The notes beneath the pieces are model-generated. The model worked only from the letters and a program-made list of their open reading frames with translations. It did not search any database and had not been told where the DNA came from. A DNA stretch of 64,000 bases. Origin: Spirochaetota bacterium (GTDB lineage Bacteria > Spirochaetota > Spirochaetia > Treponematales > Rectinemataceae). This document shows, in pieces, positions 1 through 8,542 of this stretch. The position numbers and the translations under genes were made by a program. The stretch is from contig JAJUJQ010000006.1 of the NCBI GenBank assembly GCA_029265255.1, positions 1 through 64,000 on the forward strand. The letters run 5' to 3'. Each line of letters begins with the position of its first letter. Positions within the stretch are counted from its first letter, which is position 1.

Positions 1-8
1 AAAAAAAG

Positions 9-82
9 TGAGGCTAAGAGGATTCGAACCTCCGACCTTCAGATCCGCAATCTGAAGCTCTATCCAGCTGAGCTATAGCCTC
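9..82 (-). tRNA. tRNA-Arg (anticodon GCG)
   Basis: The reverse strand folds as a complete cloverleaf. The acceptor arms are GAGGCTA/TAGCCTC, the D stem is GCTC/GAGC, the anticodon stem is TCAGA/TCTGA with loop TTGCGGA, and the T loop is TTCGAAT. Anticodon GCG reads CGC and CGU arginine codons. The 3' CCA is not encoded. A run of seven T on the gene strand follows at once (plus-strand A at 1-7) and probably terminates the cluster. Confidence 0.93.
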
Positions 83-91
83 ACGAAACAC

Positions 92-179
<88 letters not shown>

Positions 180-202
180 TTTTTACCAGGATGGTACGCT
201 TC

Positions 203-287
203 CGGAGCAGGGGGGATTCGAACCCCCGGTACCTTGCGGTACAGCGGTTTTCAAGACCGTCTCCTTAAACCACTCGGACACCGCTCC
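203..287 (-). tRNA. tRNA-Ser (anticodon UGA)
   Basis: Class II tRNA of 85 nt, with acceptor arms GGAGCGG/CTGCTCC (one G-U pair), a long variable arm and T loop TTCGAAT. The anticodon loop contains TTGAAAA, giving UGA for UCA-family serine codons. It is the first gene of the three-tRNA run, which reads leftward. Confidence 0.94.
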
Positions 288-341
288 AGCCTATGCAAAC
301 CATTCGGCGAACATCGACAATACGTGAAAGCAGGCGGATTG

Positions 342-1373
342 TCAAGGGCCGCCTTCCTGACTATTCTGAAATCTCTGTCCCTGAAAGGAATCGCGAAGGG
401 CGAGCTCCTCTTCTACCTGCCGTGCTAGCCGGTGTTTATCAAGCGGCGGATGGACCTGAATGGTCTCTTCCGAGCGAAAATCGGCGCTAAGCCTGATGAT
501 TTCCGTTGACATCGGCAGCACCTCAAGACAATCCGCAAGAAGAGCGGGAAGCCGTGAGGGATGCATGCAACTGATTTCCCCTGTCGGGAATGAGCGCGCG
601 AACGCCGAACCCTTCACAATTCTTAGATCATGGAACTTCAAGCCTTCCGGCTTTGTTTGTGCGACGAACCTTGATGACGCGACCATCTGATCGTGTGACT
701 CTCCCGGTAATCCCAGCATGAGATGCACGGTGCGACGGAGCCCTGCGACACGCGCCGTTTCCATGGCGTGAAGAAAAGATGTGATATCATGGCCCCGATG
801 AATGAAGGCCAGGGTAGAAGGATAGGCAGACTGGAGACCAAACTCGACCCATACTTCGAGTCCTTCTCCCATATACGAGGCTAAGAGAGCTGCTTTTTCG
901 CTATCAAAACAGTCAGGCCGGGTGGAAACAACGAGTCCTTTGAGCTGGCCCGGTTCCATGAGCCTGCGGCAGATCGAGATTGTCTCTGTATAGAGCTCTT
1001 CCAGCACCGAGACTGGAGCGTTTGTGCAGGTATAGGCCTGAAAATAAATGAAAAATGCGTGCGCTCCATACCGCCGGGTGGTGAATCCGAGGGCTCTTGT
1101 TATCTGTGTTTCGAGAGGCACGACGCTTGATATCGCTTCTGGATAGGCGCGGGAATCTCCGCCAGCATTTATTGCCAGCTGCATTCCTTTCTGGTAGGCT
1201 GCGATGTTTCCATCAGGAGCGCAATAGCGGCACCCCCCATGCTGCTTGTCCAAGCTTCGATGCGGGCATGTGAAACCTGCGTCGATTCCGAGCCGCCATA
1301 CGTGGGTTCCATACCGTTCCCGCAGCCTTTCGGAATGCCAGTTGACGCGTCGTGGTTCTTGTTTCAATGCCAT
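342..1373 (-). CDS. YhcC-type (TIGR01212 family) radical SAM protein
   Basis: A 343-residue protein of the TIGR01212/YhcC radical SAM family, whose substrate is not established. The N-terminal signature GIDAGFTCPHR and GGCRYC supplies the cluster cysteines at about C36, C48 and C51, with the wide first spacing characteristic of this subfamily rather than plain CX3CX2C. Further family blocks are FIYFQAYTCTNAP, VSTRPDC, EFGLQSA and HLMLGLPGES. A GAGGG stretch about 10 nt before the ATG acts as ribosome binding site. It is divergent from the lipoprotein gene at 1426. The C-terminal tail (FQGQRFQNS) contains a 2-mismatch version of the dispersed 11-bp word and may be a decayed copy. Confidence 0.9.
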   Translation of the reverse strand: MALKQEPRRVNWHSERLRERYGTHVWRLGIDAGFTCPHRSLDKQHGGCRYCAPDGNIAAYQKGMQLAINAGGDSRAYPEAISSVVPLETQITRALGFTTRRYGAHAFFIYFQAYTCTNAPVSVLEELYTETISICRRLMEPGQLKGLVVSTRPDCFDSEKAALLASYMGEGLEVWVEFGLQSAYPSTLAFIHRGHDITSFLHAMETARVAGLRRTVHLMLGLPGESHDQMVASSRFVAQTKPEGLKFHDLRIVKGSAFARSFPTGEISCMHPSRLPALLADCLEVLPMSTEIIRLSADFRSEETIQVHPPLDKHRLARQVEEELALRDSFQGQRFQNSQEGGP

Positions 1374-1425
1374 GTCGTGTACCGTTCCCTCTCAAATGAT
1401 TTCCATGCTACCATATTCTCTCGCA

Positions 1426-2841
1426 ATGGTAATACCAGGCTTGGAGCAAGAAAGCAGATTGAGGATAGCAGAGCGCAGAACGAATGCATCACTACGGTCT
1501 ATTGTTTCATTCGTACTTGCAGTATCAATTTTTTTGGCTGGCTGCAGCCGGGTACCCCAATCCCTGCTCGTATGGACAGATATTCCCGAGCTGGTCATCG
1601 CCGCTCAGCTCTTCAACAGAACCGAATCAAGGTATGTGGTCGATATCGAATACCATGACAACCCTGCGCTCGATCTGCTTTTCCTGTCGAAATCAAAACC
1701 ACGTCCTTCACTTGTCATAGGGCGCTTTCTGCAGAGCGCGTTTGTCGCGCAGAAATTTGAGGTAATCGACGACATCTTTTCCCGATATTATCTCGATCCG
1801 AACGACATCTATCCTGGTCTTCTGGCAGGTGGCCGGGAAGGGGCCCGGCAGCGGCTGATTCCGATTTCCTTCGATCCTTACGTACTAGTTGAGAAAAGAA
1901 TTGAAAATGCTAACTCTGGACTGAGTACGATTCAGCTCGATGAACTCGCTGTGAATGCTTCTAAGACCGGGCGTAATGAAAGAGGTGTGTTAGTATCGCT
2001 CGGCTTTTCTCCATGGTGGGATACTGGTTTTGCCATATCCTTGCTGCTTGCTCATGGAACGGCCTTTTCATCGAACCCTGCATGGAAAACAAGCTCTGTC
2101 CCCAAGCTTGAGGATATCCGGACCTGGCCGCTCGCTTGGGATGATGCTGGCCTGCGGAAAGGTTTGGAGGCGTTGCTAGGCCTTGGCCGTGCGCTTCCTG
2201 GAAAAGAGGAGCTCGAGGCCTTCGAGTTCGATCATGGCAATCAGCCTGGCTACCAGCGCGTGCTGTCTGGCGCTGCTCGTTTCTGGCCCATGCGGGCAAG
2301 CGAATTCTTCAAGCTTCCTCAGAATGTTCGTTCACAGCTTGCCTATCGGTACCCTCTCGTGTATGGAAACCTTGTTTTTTCAGCGGAAAGCAGGTATATG
2401 GGAATTCCCGGAAAGGCTCCTGCAAGGGAGGCTGCGCTGTTTTTTGCGCGCTGGTTGCTTTCGCTGAACCATCAGAAGGAAATCTGGACGCTCATGCAGG
2501 AACAGCATTTGAATTCAAGCCATTTCGGTCCATTCGATGGGTTTGGAAGCCTGATTCAGGCGAATGAAATGCTGGTTCCCGAATTCTTCCCCTCTTACGT
2601 TCAAAACAGAATAGGCTCTGCAGTAAAAAACCAGGGGAAATATCCTGGCGTTCCGTATCAGATCCCTTTCTTTTGGGATGATTTTTCGAGTGAATGCCTT
2701 GATAGGTGGACGCGGAAGCTCCATGGATTTGCTGGGATTGCGGATGAACAGACAGCTGTCGAACACGCAATAGCCGCGCTCAAGGAACAGTGTGTCCAGT
2801 ACCTGGGGACAATGCCCGACTGGATGAAGGCCTCGCCCTGA
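1426..2841 (+). CDS. lipoprotein resembling an extracellular solute-binding protein
   Basis: Roughly 470 residues. After a short basic stretch there is a lipoprotein signal (SLRSIVSFVLAVSIF then LAGC), so the mature protein should be lipid-anchored on the periplasmic face. The body (SLLVWTDIPELVIAAQLFNR at the N-terminus and PYRYPLVYGNLVF-like segments later) looks like a family-1 extracellular solute-binding fold, but no permease or ATPase gene is adjacent, so a transport role is inference. The start is uncertain: the frame stays open back to 1246 inside the divergent gene, and ATG 1405, ATG 1426 or TTG 1441 and 1459 are all possible with weak ribosome sites. I chose 1426 because it leaves a normal signal peptide. 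Confidence 0.7.
   Translation: MVIPGLEQESRLRIAERRTNASLRSIVSFVLAVSIFLAGCSRVPQSLLVWTDIPELVIAAQLFNRTESRYVVDIEYHDNPALDLLFLSKSKPRPSLVIGRFLQSAFVAQKFEVIDDIFSRYYLDPNDIYPGLLAGGREGARQRLIPISFDPYVLVEKRIENANSGLSTIQLDELAVNASKTGRNERGVLVSLGFSPWWDTGFAISLLLAHGTAFSSNPAWKTSSVPKLEDIRTWPLAWDDAGLRKGLEALLGLGRALPGKEELEAFEFDHGNQPGYQRVLSGAARFWPMRASEFFKLPQNVRSQLAYRYPLVYGNLVFSAESRYMGIPGKAPAREAALFFARWLLSLNHQKEIWTLMQEQHLNSSHFGPFDGFGSLIQANEMLVPEFFPSYVQNRIGSAVKNQGKYPGVPYQIPFFWDDFSSECLDRWTRKLHGFAGIADEQTAVEHAIAALKEQCVQYLGTMPDWMKASP
2092..2102 (-). repeat. dispersed 11-bp word, copy 1
   Basis: The plus strand reads AGCTCTGTCCC, extended to the full 12-mer by one more C. It lies in the lipoprotein gene and is translated Ser-Ser-Val-Pro. 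It is flanked by AAGCTT at its right end. Confidence 0.75.
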
Positions 2842-2880
2842 GGGGGCTGTCTTAATACACGCTTTTCTTCGCGATCGCGA

Positions 2881-3876
2881 TTACGCGTGTATCGTCTTGA
2901 ATTCTTCCAAAAGTTGTCTGAATTCTGCAAATGTCGCGCATCGGACCGCGCGCGCACGCAAGGCCGCGCCGCCTGAATGACCTTTTGTATAGGCGCAAAA
3001 ATGTTTGCGAAATTCAACACAGGCGGTTTTTTCTCCAAGAAAATGGATGGCGCGCTCCAGATGTCGCAACGCTGTCTCCGCGACGAGCCGCGGTGATTCC
3101 TGGCCGGGCTCATAAGCCTCCGTTCTCAGCGCCGCAAAAATGAATGGATTTCCGATTGCCCCGCGCGCGATCATCACGCCGTCACAACCTGTTTCGCTGC
3201 GCATGGCTCGAGCCTGTGCTGCGGTGAATACATCTCCTGATCCGAATATCGCAACAGTCCGGGAAGCGCCGGCATTCTTGACGAGCGTATGTATGGCTTC
3301 CCAATCGGCTTTGCCTGTGTATCCCTGAGCCCGAGTCCGCGCGTGCAGGGTAACGGCGCAAGCGCCTGACTCGATAGCCGCCGCAGCCGTTTCCAGATAG
3401 TTGACCGATTGTTCGTCCCAGCCCTTGCGAATTTTGACCGAAACAGGGACAGAGCTGGCTCTGCGCATGGCGCAAACGATCTCCCCAATGAGCGCCGGAT
3501 TCCTGAGCAACGCTGAACCAGCGCCAGCGCGCACGATCTTGGGCACCGGGCAGCCGCAATTAAGGTCGATGACTACGGGATTATATGCTGCTACTATTTC
3601 AACCGCTCTGGCGAGTACTGCTGGCTTTGCCCCAAACAATTGGATCGCGTATTCCGGCTCTGACTCGTGGCGGGCGAGCAGCGCTCTGGTCTTTGCGTGC
3701 CCTCTTACGAGCGCTTCGGCGCTGATCATTTCAGTGTAGCAAAGCGCCGCTCCCATCTCTCTGCAGATAGAGCGGAACGCCGCGTCCGAATAGCCTGCGA
3801 CTGGCGCCAGAAAATATGGAAACCGCCATCCGTCCCCGCGAAGAACGAATGGCGGTCTTTCATCGATTGATGCCAT
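2881..3876 (-). CDS. dus: tRNA-dihydrouridine synthase
   Basis: A 331-residue FMN enzyme that reduces uridine to dihydrouridine in the D loop of tRNA. The TIM-barrel start is FLAPVAGYSDAAFR. The catalytic region DLNCGCPVPKI puts the proton-donor cysteine at about C109. Then come GSALLRNP, VKIRKGWDE, VTLHARTRAQGY, IFGSGDV and the phosphate-binding GVMIARGAIGNPF. The length is normal. Which of DusA/B/C it equals cannot be told from this alone. It lies 25 bp upstream of tatD's stop region on the same strand and converges with the lipoprotein gene. Confidence 0.93.
   Translation of the reverse strand: MASIDERPPFVLRGDGWRFPYFLAPVAGYSDAAFRSICREMGAALCYTEMISAEALVRGHAKTRALLARHESEPEYAIQLFGAKPAVLARAVEIVAAYNPVVIDLNCGCPVPKIVRAGAGSALLRNPALIGEIVCAMRRASSVPVSVKIRKGWDEQSVNYLETAAAAIESGACAVTLHARTRAQGYTGKADWEAIHTLVKNAGASRTVAIFGSGDVFTAAQARAMRSETGCDGVMIARGAIGNPFIFAALRTEAYEPGQESPRLVAETALRHLERAIHFLGEKTACVEFRKHFCAYTKGHSGGAALRARAVRCATFAEFRQLLEEFKTIHA
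3446..3456 (+). repeat. dispersed 11-bp word, copy 2
   Basis: GGGACAGAGCT on the plus strand, inside dus on the other strand. In the gene's sense it is read as Ser-Ser-Val-Pro, just before the conserved VSVKIRKGWDE block, so this copy may partly reflect protein constraint. Confidence 0.6.
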
Positions 3877-3900
3877 GGTCTGGATACTCGAGCTCCTGGC

Positions 3901-4680
3901 TCAAGGGTTCAGCTTAAAGAATCTGCACGCGTTCTGATAGGTCGTTTCCGCGACTTCTTCCAGATCGACATTGAGGAATTCCGCGAGGAAACGGGCGGTC
4001 GAAGGCAGATATTCGGGCATGTTCCGTTTGTTGCGGAATTCCGCGGGAACCATGAAAGGCGCCTCGCTTTCGAGCAGGACGCGGTCCATGGGAAGGAAGG
4101 CGATGGTCTCATGCAGGTTGCGCGCGTTCCGGTACGTGAGATTGCCCGCAAAGGAAAAATAGACATCAAGCCCAAGGTCGAGGATCTGCGCCGCGTATTC
4201 AGCGTCTTCCGAATAGCAGTGAAGCACGGCACCAGCGGGCGGCATGTGGTCTTTCAGAATGTCCAGTACATCTTTTCCTGCTTCACGGTTGTGGATAATG
4301 ACCGGCAGATTGAGCCGCGCAGCAATTTCAAGCTGGTCGATGAATAATTCGATCTGGCTTCGCTTGTCGCCGAACTTGTGATAGTAGTCCAGACCAGTTT
4401 CGCCAATAGCGATAACACGGGGGAGGCGAGCGGCGTCTTCCACGAAGCGCTGCCAGTCCCTGCCGGGGTTGCTCACTTCAGAGGGCGATACTCCAACTGC
4501 GTGATAGACATGCTCGGCAGGTTTAAGGTTATCGTATACCTGCCGGAAGTCCACGAGGCTGTTGCAGATGCTGACAATACGAGAAACGCCGGCAAGTTTG
4601 GCTTGCTGGCAAACAAGAAGCTGTTCAATCGGGTCATCGTAAATCAGCCCGATGTGGGCGTGAGTATCAAAATACCTCAT
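3901..4680 (-). CDS. tatD: TatD-family metal-dependent hydrolase
   Basis: 259 residues from the ATG at 4680; a longer open frame to 4758 exists, but the family begins with this MRYFDTHAH. Metal ligands are visible as DTHAH (HxH) at the N-terminus, GETGLDYY (Glu), PVIIHNREA and VLHCYSE (His). LLESEAP replaces the usual LLETDSP near the C-terminus, a conservative change. Family members act as 3'-5' DNA exonucleases or D-aminoacyl hydrolases in the cytoplasm. It shares orientation with dus and the lpt operon upstream. Confidence 0.92.
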   Translation of the reverse strand: MRYFDTHAHIGLIYDDPIEQLLVCQQAKLAGVSRIVSICNSLVDFRQVYDNLKPAEHVYHAVGVSPSEVSNPGRDWQRFVEDAARLPRVIAIGETGLDYYHKFGDKRSQIELFIDQLEIAARLNLPVIIHNREAGKDVLDILKDHMPPAGAVLHCYSEDAEYAAQILDLGLDVYFSFAGNLTYRNARNLHETIAFLPMDRVLLESEAPFMVPAEFRNKRNMPEYLPSTARFLAEFLNVDLEEVAETTYQNACRFFKLNP

Positions 4681-4779
4681 GGCTTTTCCGCTTAAGCGTA
4701 TGGTGGGTAGCCCATACGGGCTATTTTTAAATGTAACATGGGCTTTGCGTGCCGTCAACTATGCTTTCATCGGTCTGCA

Positions 4780-5511
4780 CTACATCCGGAAATCTTCGCC
4801 CAGGTAGGTTTCACGAGCCATCGGATCGTTGACGAGCTGATCTGGGTTCCCTTGCGCCACAATGACGCCCTTGTTGATGATGTACGCGCGGTGGGTAATA
4901 GTGAGGGTGTCGCGCACGTTGTGGTCTGTCAACAGGATGCCGATGCCCTTGGATGCCAGCGCATTGATGATGTACTTGATTTCGCGGATGGCGATGGGGT
5001 CGATGCCGGTAAAGGGCTCATCGAGAAGGAGAAATTTCGGCTCAATGGCGATAGCCCGCGCAATCTCGGTGCGGCGCCGTTCACCCCCCGAAAGAGTATA
5101 GGCTGGCTGCGTGGCTACATGTGCGATACCGAATTCTTCCATCAGCATGCGAGCCTTGTTTCGGCGCTCCTGGGAAGAAAGGCCGCTGCGAGCTTCCAGC
5201 ACCGCGAGGATATTTTCCTCGACTGTCATGCGGCGGAAGATCGATGGTTCTTGAGGGAGATAGGAAATACCAAGCATCGCTCTGCGGTACATCGGCAGCC
5301 CATTAATCGGATTGTTGTCAAAGCGCACCACTCCCGCCGTGGGTTTCAGAAATCCAGCAATCATGTAGAACACTGTCGTCTTGCCGGCGCCGTTTGGACC
5401 GAGAAGCCCAACGACCTCGCCTTGTTGCATGGAAAAGCTTATATCGGCGACCGCGAGGGTTCGACCATACAGTTTTCTGAGGTGGGAGGCTTCAAGCGTC
5501 ACGGGGTTCAT
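4780..5511 (-). CDS. lptB: LptB, ATPase of lipopolysaccharide-type transporter
   Basis: A 243-residue ABC ATPase. It has Walker A GPNGAGKTTVFYM, Q-loop SYLPQEPSIFRR, signature LSGGERRRTEIARA, Walker B FLLLDEPFTGIDP and H-loop LLTDHNVRDTL, which are the LptB subfamily form. It powers export of an envelope glycolipid through LptF/G, whose genes are not in the window. The start codon overlaps the lptA stop by 4 bp, indicating translational coupling. Presence of Lpt genes does not prove classical LPS in a spirochaete. Confidence 0.93.
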   Translation of the reverse strand: MNPVTLEASHLRKLYGRTLAVADISFSMQQGEVVGLLGPNGAGKTTVFYMIAGFLKPTAGVVRFDNNPINGLPMYRRAMLGISYLPQEPSIFRRMTVEENILAVLEARSGLSSQERRNKARMLMEEFGIAHVATQPAYTLSGGERRRTEIARAIAIEPKFLLLDEPFTGIDPIAIREIKYIINALASKGIGILLTDHNVRDTLTITHRAYIINKGVIVAQGNPDQLVNDPMARETYLGEDFRM

Positions 5512-6221
5512 CGCTCGGTGGAATCTTCCTTTTTAGGGGTGATGGTACCGCCAACCTGCCCGGATATTTGGAGATTCGACCAGTCGGCACTAGCGGTAAT
5601 GGTGTCGCCGGCAAGTGTTCCTTCTTCGGTTATGGCCACAACGCCACCATGCAGTCTGATCTCTTCGGTATCCCTGTTGTAGAACGCGTATTCGGCGCGG
5701 ATGGACATATCTTCCTTGAGTACGAGCACCGAGACCGCGGCTTCGAACACCGACGTGACCTGATCAAACCGGACCCATTCCGCATTGATGACGGTCTTAT
5801 TCTTTGTGTCGTCGACTGCGACGTTGCCTTGGGCTATGCCTGTTTCGGTATCCCGCGTGTACCGCAGTTTCTTAGCGGTCATGGAAAATCCCTTTTCGCT
5901 GTCCTTTACTATGACATTGCCGATACATACGACATTGTTATAGTCGGTTCCGCTGAGCTCAACTCTGTCGGCAAGAATTTCCAGACTGCCGGTGGTGATT
6001 TTAACCGATCCAGTGAGAACGGTACTTTCTTTGCCTTTGGCGAGAACACCCTGGACCGAGCGAGCGGTGAATTCGATCGGTTTTTTGCCTCCAGGCTGGC
6101 TTTTAGAAGGGGCTGCCGCTGGAGAAGGTGTCTGTTGAGCTACCACGCTGGGCAGCCTTCCGGCGAGAGCAGCCGCGCATAAAAGGCATAACGAAACAAT
6201 TCGCAATCGTACAGACTTCAT
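5508..6221 (-). CDS. lptA: LptA/OstA-like periplasmic transport protein
   Basis: 237 residues with a Sec signal peptide (basic start, then IVSLCLLCAAALAG, cleavage near VVAQ). The body shows the repeated beta-strand pattern of OstA/LptA jelly-roll proteins: KGKESTVLTGSVKITTGSLEILADRVEL and VICIGNVIVKDSEKGFSMTAKKLRYTRDTETGIAQGNVAV-type strands. It should bridge the inner and outer membrane in the glycolipid export path. It sits between lptC (20 bp gap) and lptB (4 bp overlap). Confidence 0.88.
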   Translation of the reverse strand: MKSVRLRIVSLCLLCAAALAGRLPSVVAQQTPSPAAAPSKSQPGGKKPIEFTARSVQGVLAKGKESTVLTGSVKITTGSLEILADRVELSGTDYNNVVCIGNVIVKDSEKGFSMTAKKLRYTRDTETGIAQGNVAVDDTKNKTVINAEWVRFDQVTSVFEAAVSVLVLKEDMSIRAEYAFYNRDTEEIRLHGGVVAITEEGTLAGDTITASADWSNLQISGQVGGTITPKKEDSTER

Positions 6222-6241
6222 GATACCTAGTGTACTCCAGT

Positions 6242-6847
6242 TCAGCGGTAGACGGAACCCTTCACGCCATCGCGCAATTCGTAGTACTGGCGCGTCGCGT
6301 CGAAAAGCAGGCTCCTGCCGGACAATATGAGCTGATCGCGTGCCTTGACGAGGACTTCGCTCTCGGTTGGCGTTTCGAAGGTGTCGAGTGCCCGTCGGTA
6401 GGTGAGGTGGTCGGTTTCGAACGTGACCTCATCCTCGAGACTGCGGAACAATATATAGCCCGAGAATTCCGTATCTCCGCTCGATTCATACAGAATGGCA
6501 AGGTCCGCCTGACCTTGGGCTGTGATGCTGCCGTCGGTCACGCGGTAGGTTGTGAATTCGAGTCCTTCGATTCGCAACCGCCGGTCAGACTCGAACCATT
6601 CCGCTTTTCGCGCGCTGATACGCATAGAAAGCATACCATCCCGATATTCGAGGCGTGTGAGGTTCAGAAAACGCGCATCGGGCATTTCAGTGTCTGTGAC
6701 CAGGAGTGTGTCTTCCACAGGCTGGGCGCATGATGCAGTCAGAAGAACGATCACAAGGAGCCCAAGCACACGAATTGCGGAAGTAAGGTACACCCGGGTC
6801 GATTGAATCACCGAAAATCCCCCTTCAACGCTTGCAGCGAATCTCAT
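6242..6847 (-). CDS. lptC: LptC-like membrane-anchored transport protein
   Basis: 201 residues. An N-terminal hydrophobic stretch (VLGLLVIVLL) ends in a lipobox-like LTASC, so it may be a lipoprotein rather than the single-span anchor of E. coli LptC. The rest is strand-rich with SMRISARKAEWFESDRRLRIEGLEF, matching the LptC beta fold (YxxSAxxA-type signature). The ATG overlaps the pyrG TGA in an ATGA, so translation is coupled to pyrG; the gene order pyrG-lptC-lptA-lptB supports the call more than sequence alone. Confidence 0.82.
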   Translation of the reverse strand: MRFAASVEGGFSVIQSTRVYLTSAIRVLGLLVIVLLTASCAQPVEDTLLVTDTEMPDARFLNLTRLEYRDGMLSMRISARKAEWFESDRRLRIEGLEFTTYRVTDGSITAQGQADLAILYESSGDTEFSGYILFRSLEDEVTFETDHLTYRRALDTFETPTESEVLVKARDQLILSGRSLLFDATRQYYELRDGVKGSVYR

Positions 6848-8451
6848 ACTCCAGCATGGACGAGCGCGGCGCGGATGAATTCCCGGAACAGAGGATGCGG
6901 CGCGGTTGGCCTGGATTTAAACTCGGGATGGAACTGGACACCGACAGACCAAGGGTGATCTGGCCATTCGCAAGCCTCGACGAGTTCGCCATTGGGTGTG
7001 GTTGCGCTGATAACGAGCCCCTTCTCCTCAAGCTGCTGACGCGCGTCATTTGAAAATTCATAGCGGTGACGATGACGTTCGCTGATATGCTCGTGACTGT
7101 AGGCTGCTCTGATGAAGGTGCCGGGTCTGGTGACGGCGTCATAGGCACCGAGCCGCATAGTGCCGCCGTAATTCTTGATCTTCGTCTGTTCCTCAAGGAG
7201 GCAGACAACGGGATGAGCGGTGGTCTTATTGAATTCGGTGCTGTGGGCGTCAGACCATCCTACCACATGGCGAGCGAATTCGATCACCATGATCTGCATC
7301 CCGAGGCATATACCGAAGTAGGGCAATTTCTGCTCACGGGCATACTGTGCCGCGATGATCATACCCTCGATGCCGCGCTCGCCGAATCCTCCTGGAACCA
7401 GAATGCCGTGCACTCCATCGAAGATGGCCTTTAAATCAGCATCGGGAGCTTCCAGGCGGGAAGAATCGATTTTTTCGATTTCGAGGCCGGCATTGTGCGC
7501 GATGCTACCATGAGTCAATGCTTCCCAAATCGACTTGTACGAATCATGAAGATCCATGTATTTGCCGACCACAGCGATTTTTATCCGCCGCGATGGCTTG
7601 GTGACTGACTGAACGACAGCTCGCCATTTGCCCAGCTCGGCATGGCGGCTTTCCACATTCATCTTGCGAAGGAGAAAACTGTCGAGTTTCTGCTCATAGA
7701 AGACGAGGGGTACCTCGTAGATGGTCGAGGCATCGTACCCTGAAATAACGCCTTCTTCTTCCACATTGGTAAAAAGCGAAATCTTGCGGCGCACTTCCTC
7801 GCTAAGCGGCTTGGAGGATCTCAGAATGAGGGCGTCTGGCTGGATTCCAAGCTCCTGGAGTTCCTTGACTGCGTGCTGGGTGGGCTTTGTTTTGATCTCC
7901 CCTCCCGTGACAGCCGGAACCAGGGTCACATGGATTGAGACGGCATTCTGTTTTCCAAATTCATGAATGAGCTGGCGGCAGGCTTCCAGAAATGGGATTG
8001 ACTCGATATCGCCCACCGTGCCGCCTATTTCAACGATGGTCATGTCTACTTCGGGATTCGAGGCGACCGCGAGAATGCGATGCTTGATCTCATTGGTGAT
8101 ATGAGGAACCACCTGGACAGTACGCCCAAGATACTCGCCCGCTCGTTCTTTTTCGATCACTGCCTTGTAGACTTGACCGGTTGTGATGGAATTGGCTCGG
8201 CTGAGCTTTGCGGTGGTGAAACGGCCGTAGTTGCCGAGATCGAGATCGGTTTCGGCACCGTCGTCGGTAACGTAAACCTCGCCATGCTGGTACGGACTCA
8301 TGGTGCCCGCGTCAACATTCAGATATGGATCGATTTTGACCATCTGCACGGAAAACCCGCGCGATTCCATGAGAGCCCCGATGGAGGATGCCGCGATGCC
8401 CTTTCCCAGAGAAGAGCACACGCCCCCGGTAACAAATAACAGCTTTCTCAT
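6844..8451 (-). CDS. pyrG: CTP synthase
   Basis: 535 residues, full length. The synthetase domain starts with FVTGGVCSSLGKGIAASSIG, includes the Mg/ATP and UTP site VKIDPYLNVDAGTMSPYQHGEV-type block, and is followed from about residue 290 by the class I glutamine amidotransferase with the nucleophile in YFGICLGMQ and HPEF near the C-terminus. It converts UTP to CTP with ammonia from glutamine. It is the first gene of the operon that continues into lptC, linking nucleotide supply to envelope genes only by position. Confidence 0.97.
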   Translation of the reverse strand: MRKLLFVTGGVCSSLGKGIAASSIGALMESRGFSVQMVKIDPYLNVDAGTMSPYQHGEVYVTDDGAETDLDLGNYGRFTTAKLSRANSITTGQVYKAVIEKERAGEYLGRTVQVVPHITNEIKHRILAVASNPEVDMTIVEIGGTVGDIESIPFLEACRQLIHEFGKQNAVSIHVTLVPAVTGGEIKTKPTQHAVKELQELGIQPDALILRSSKPLSEEVRRKISLFTNVEEEGVISGYDASTIYEVPLVFYEQKLDSFLLRKMNVESRHAELGKWRAVVQSVTKPSRRIKIAVVGKYMDLHDSYKSIWEALTHGSIAHNAGLEIEKIDSSRLEAPDADLKAIFDGVHGILVPGGFGERGIEGMIIAAQYAREQKLPYFGICLGMQIMVIEFARHVVGWSDAHSTEFNKTTAHPVVCLLEEQTKIKNYGGTMRLGAYDAVTRPGTFIRAAYSHEHISERHRHRYEFSNDARQQLEEKGLVISATTPNGELVEACEWPDHPWSVGVQFHPEFKSRPTAPHPLFREFIRAALVHAGV

Positions 8452-8542
8452 GGGTCTTCAGTATCCCAAATTTTCCGAGGTGGTGTCAATCATGCAAGCG
8501 GGCATGGATTCGCATTGACAAGCGGCGGTTACATCTGATGAT

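Noticed and set aside
2855..2892. ATACACGC/GCGTGTAT inverted repeat as a terminator
   Set aside because: Short arms, long loop, overlaps the dus stop codon, no T run.
4738..5682. Long plus-strand open frame of 314 codons
   Set aside because: It is antisense to lptB and the end of lptA, which have clear motifs; no ribosome site and no family resemblance.
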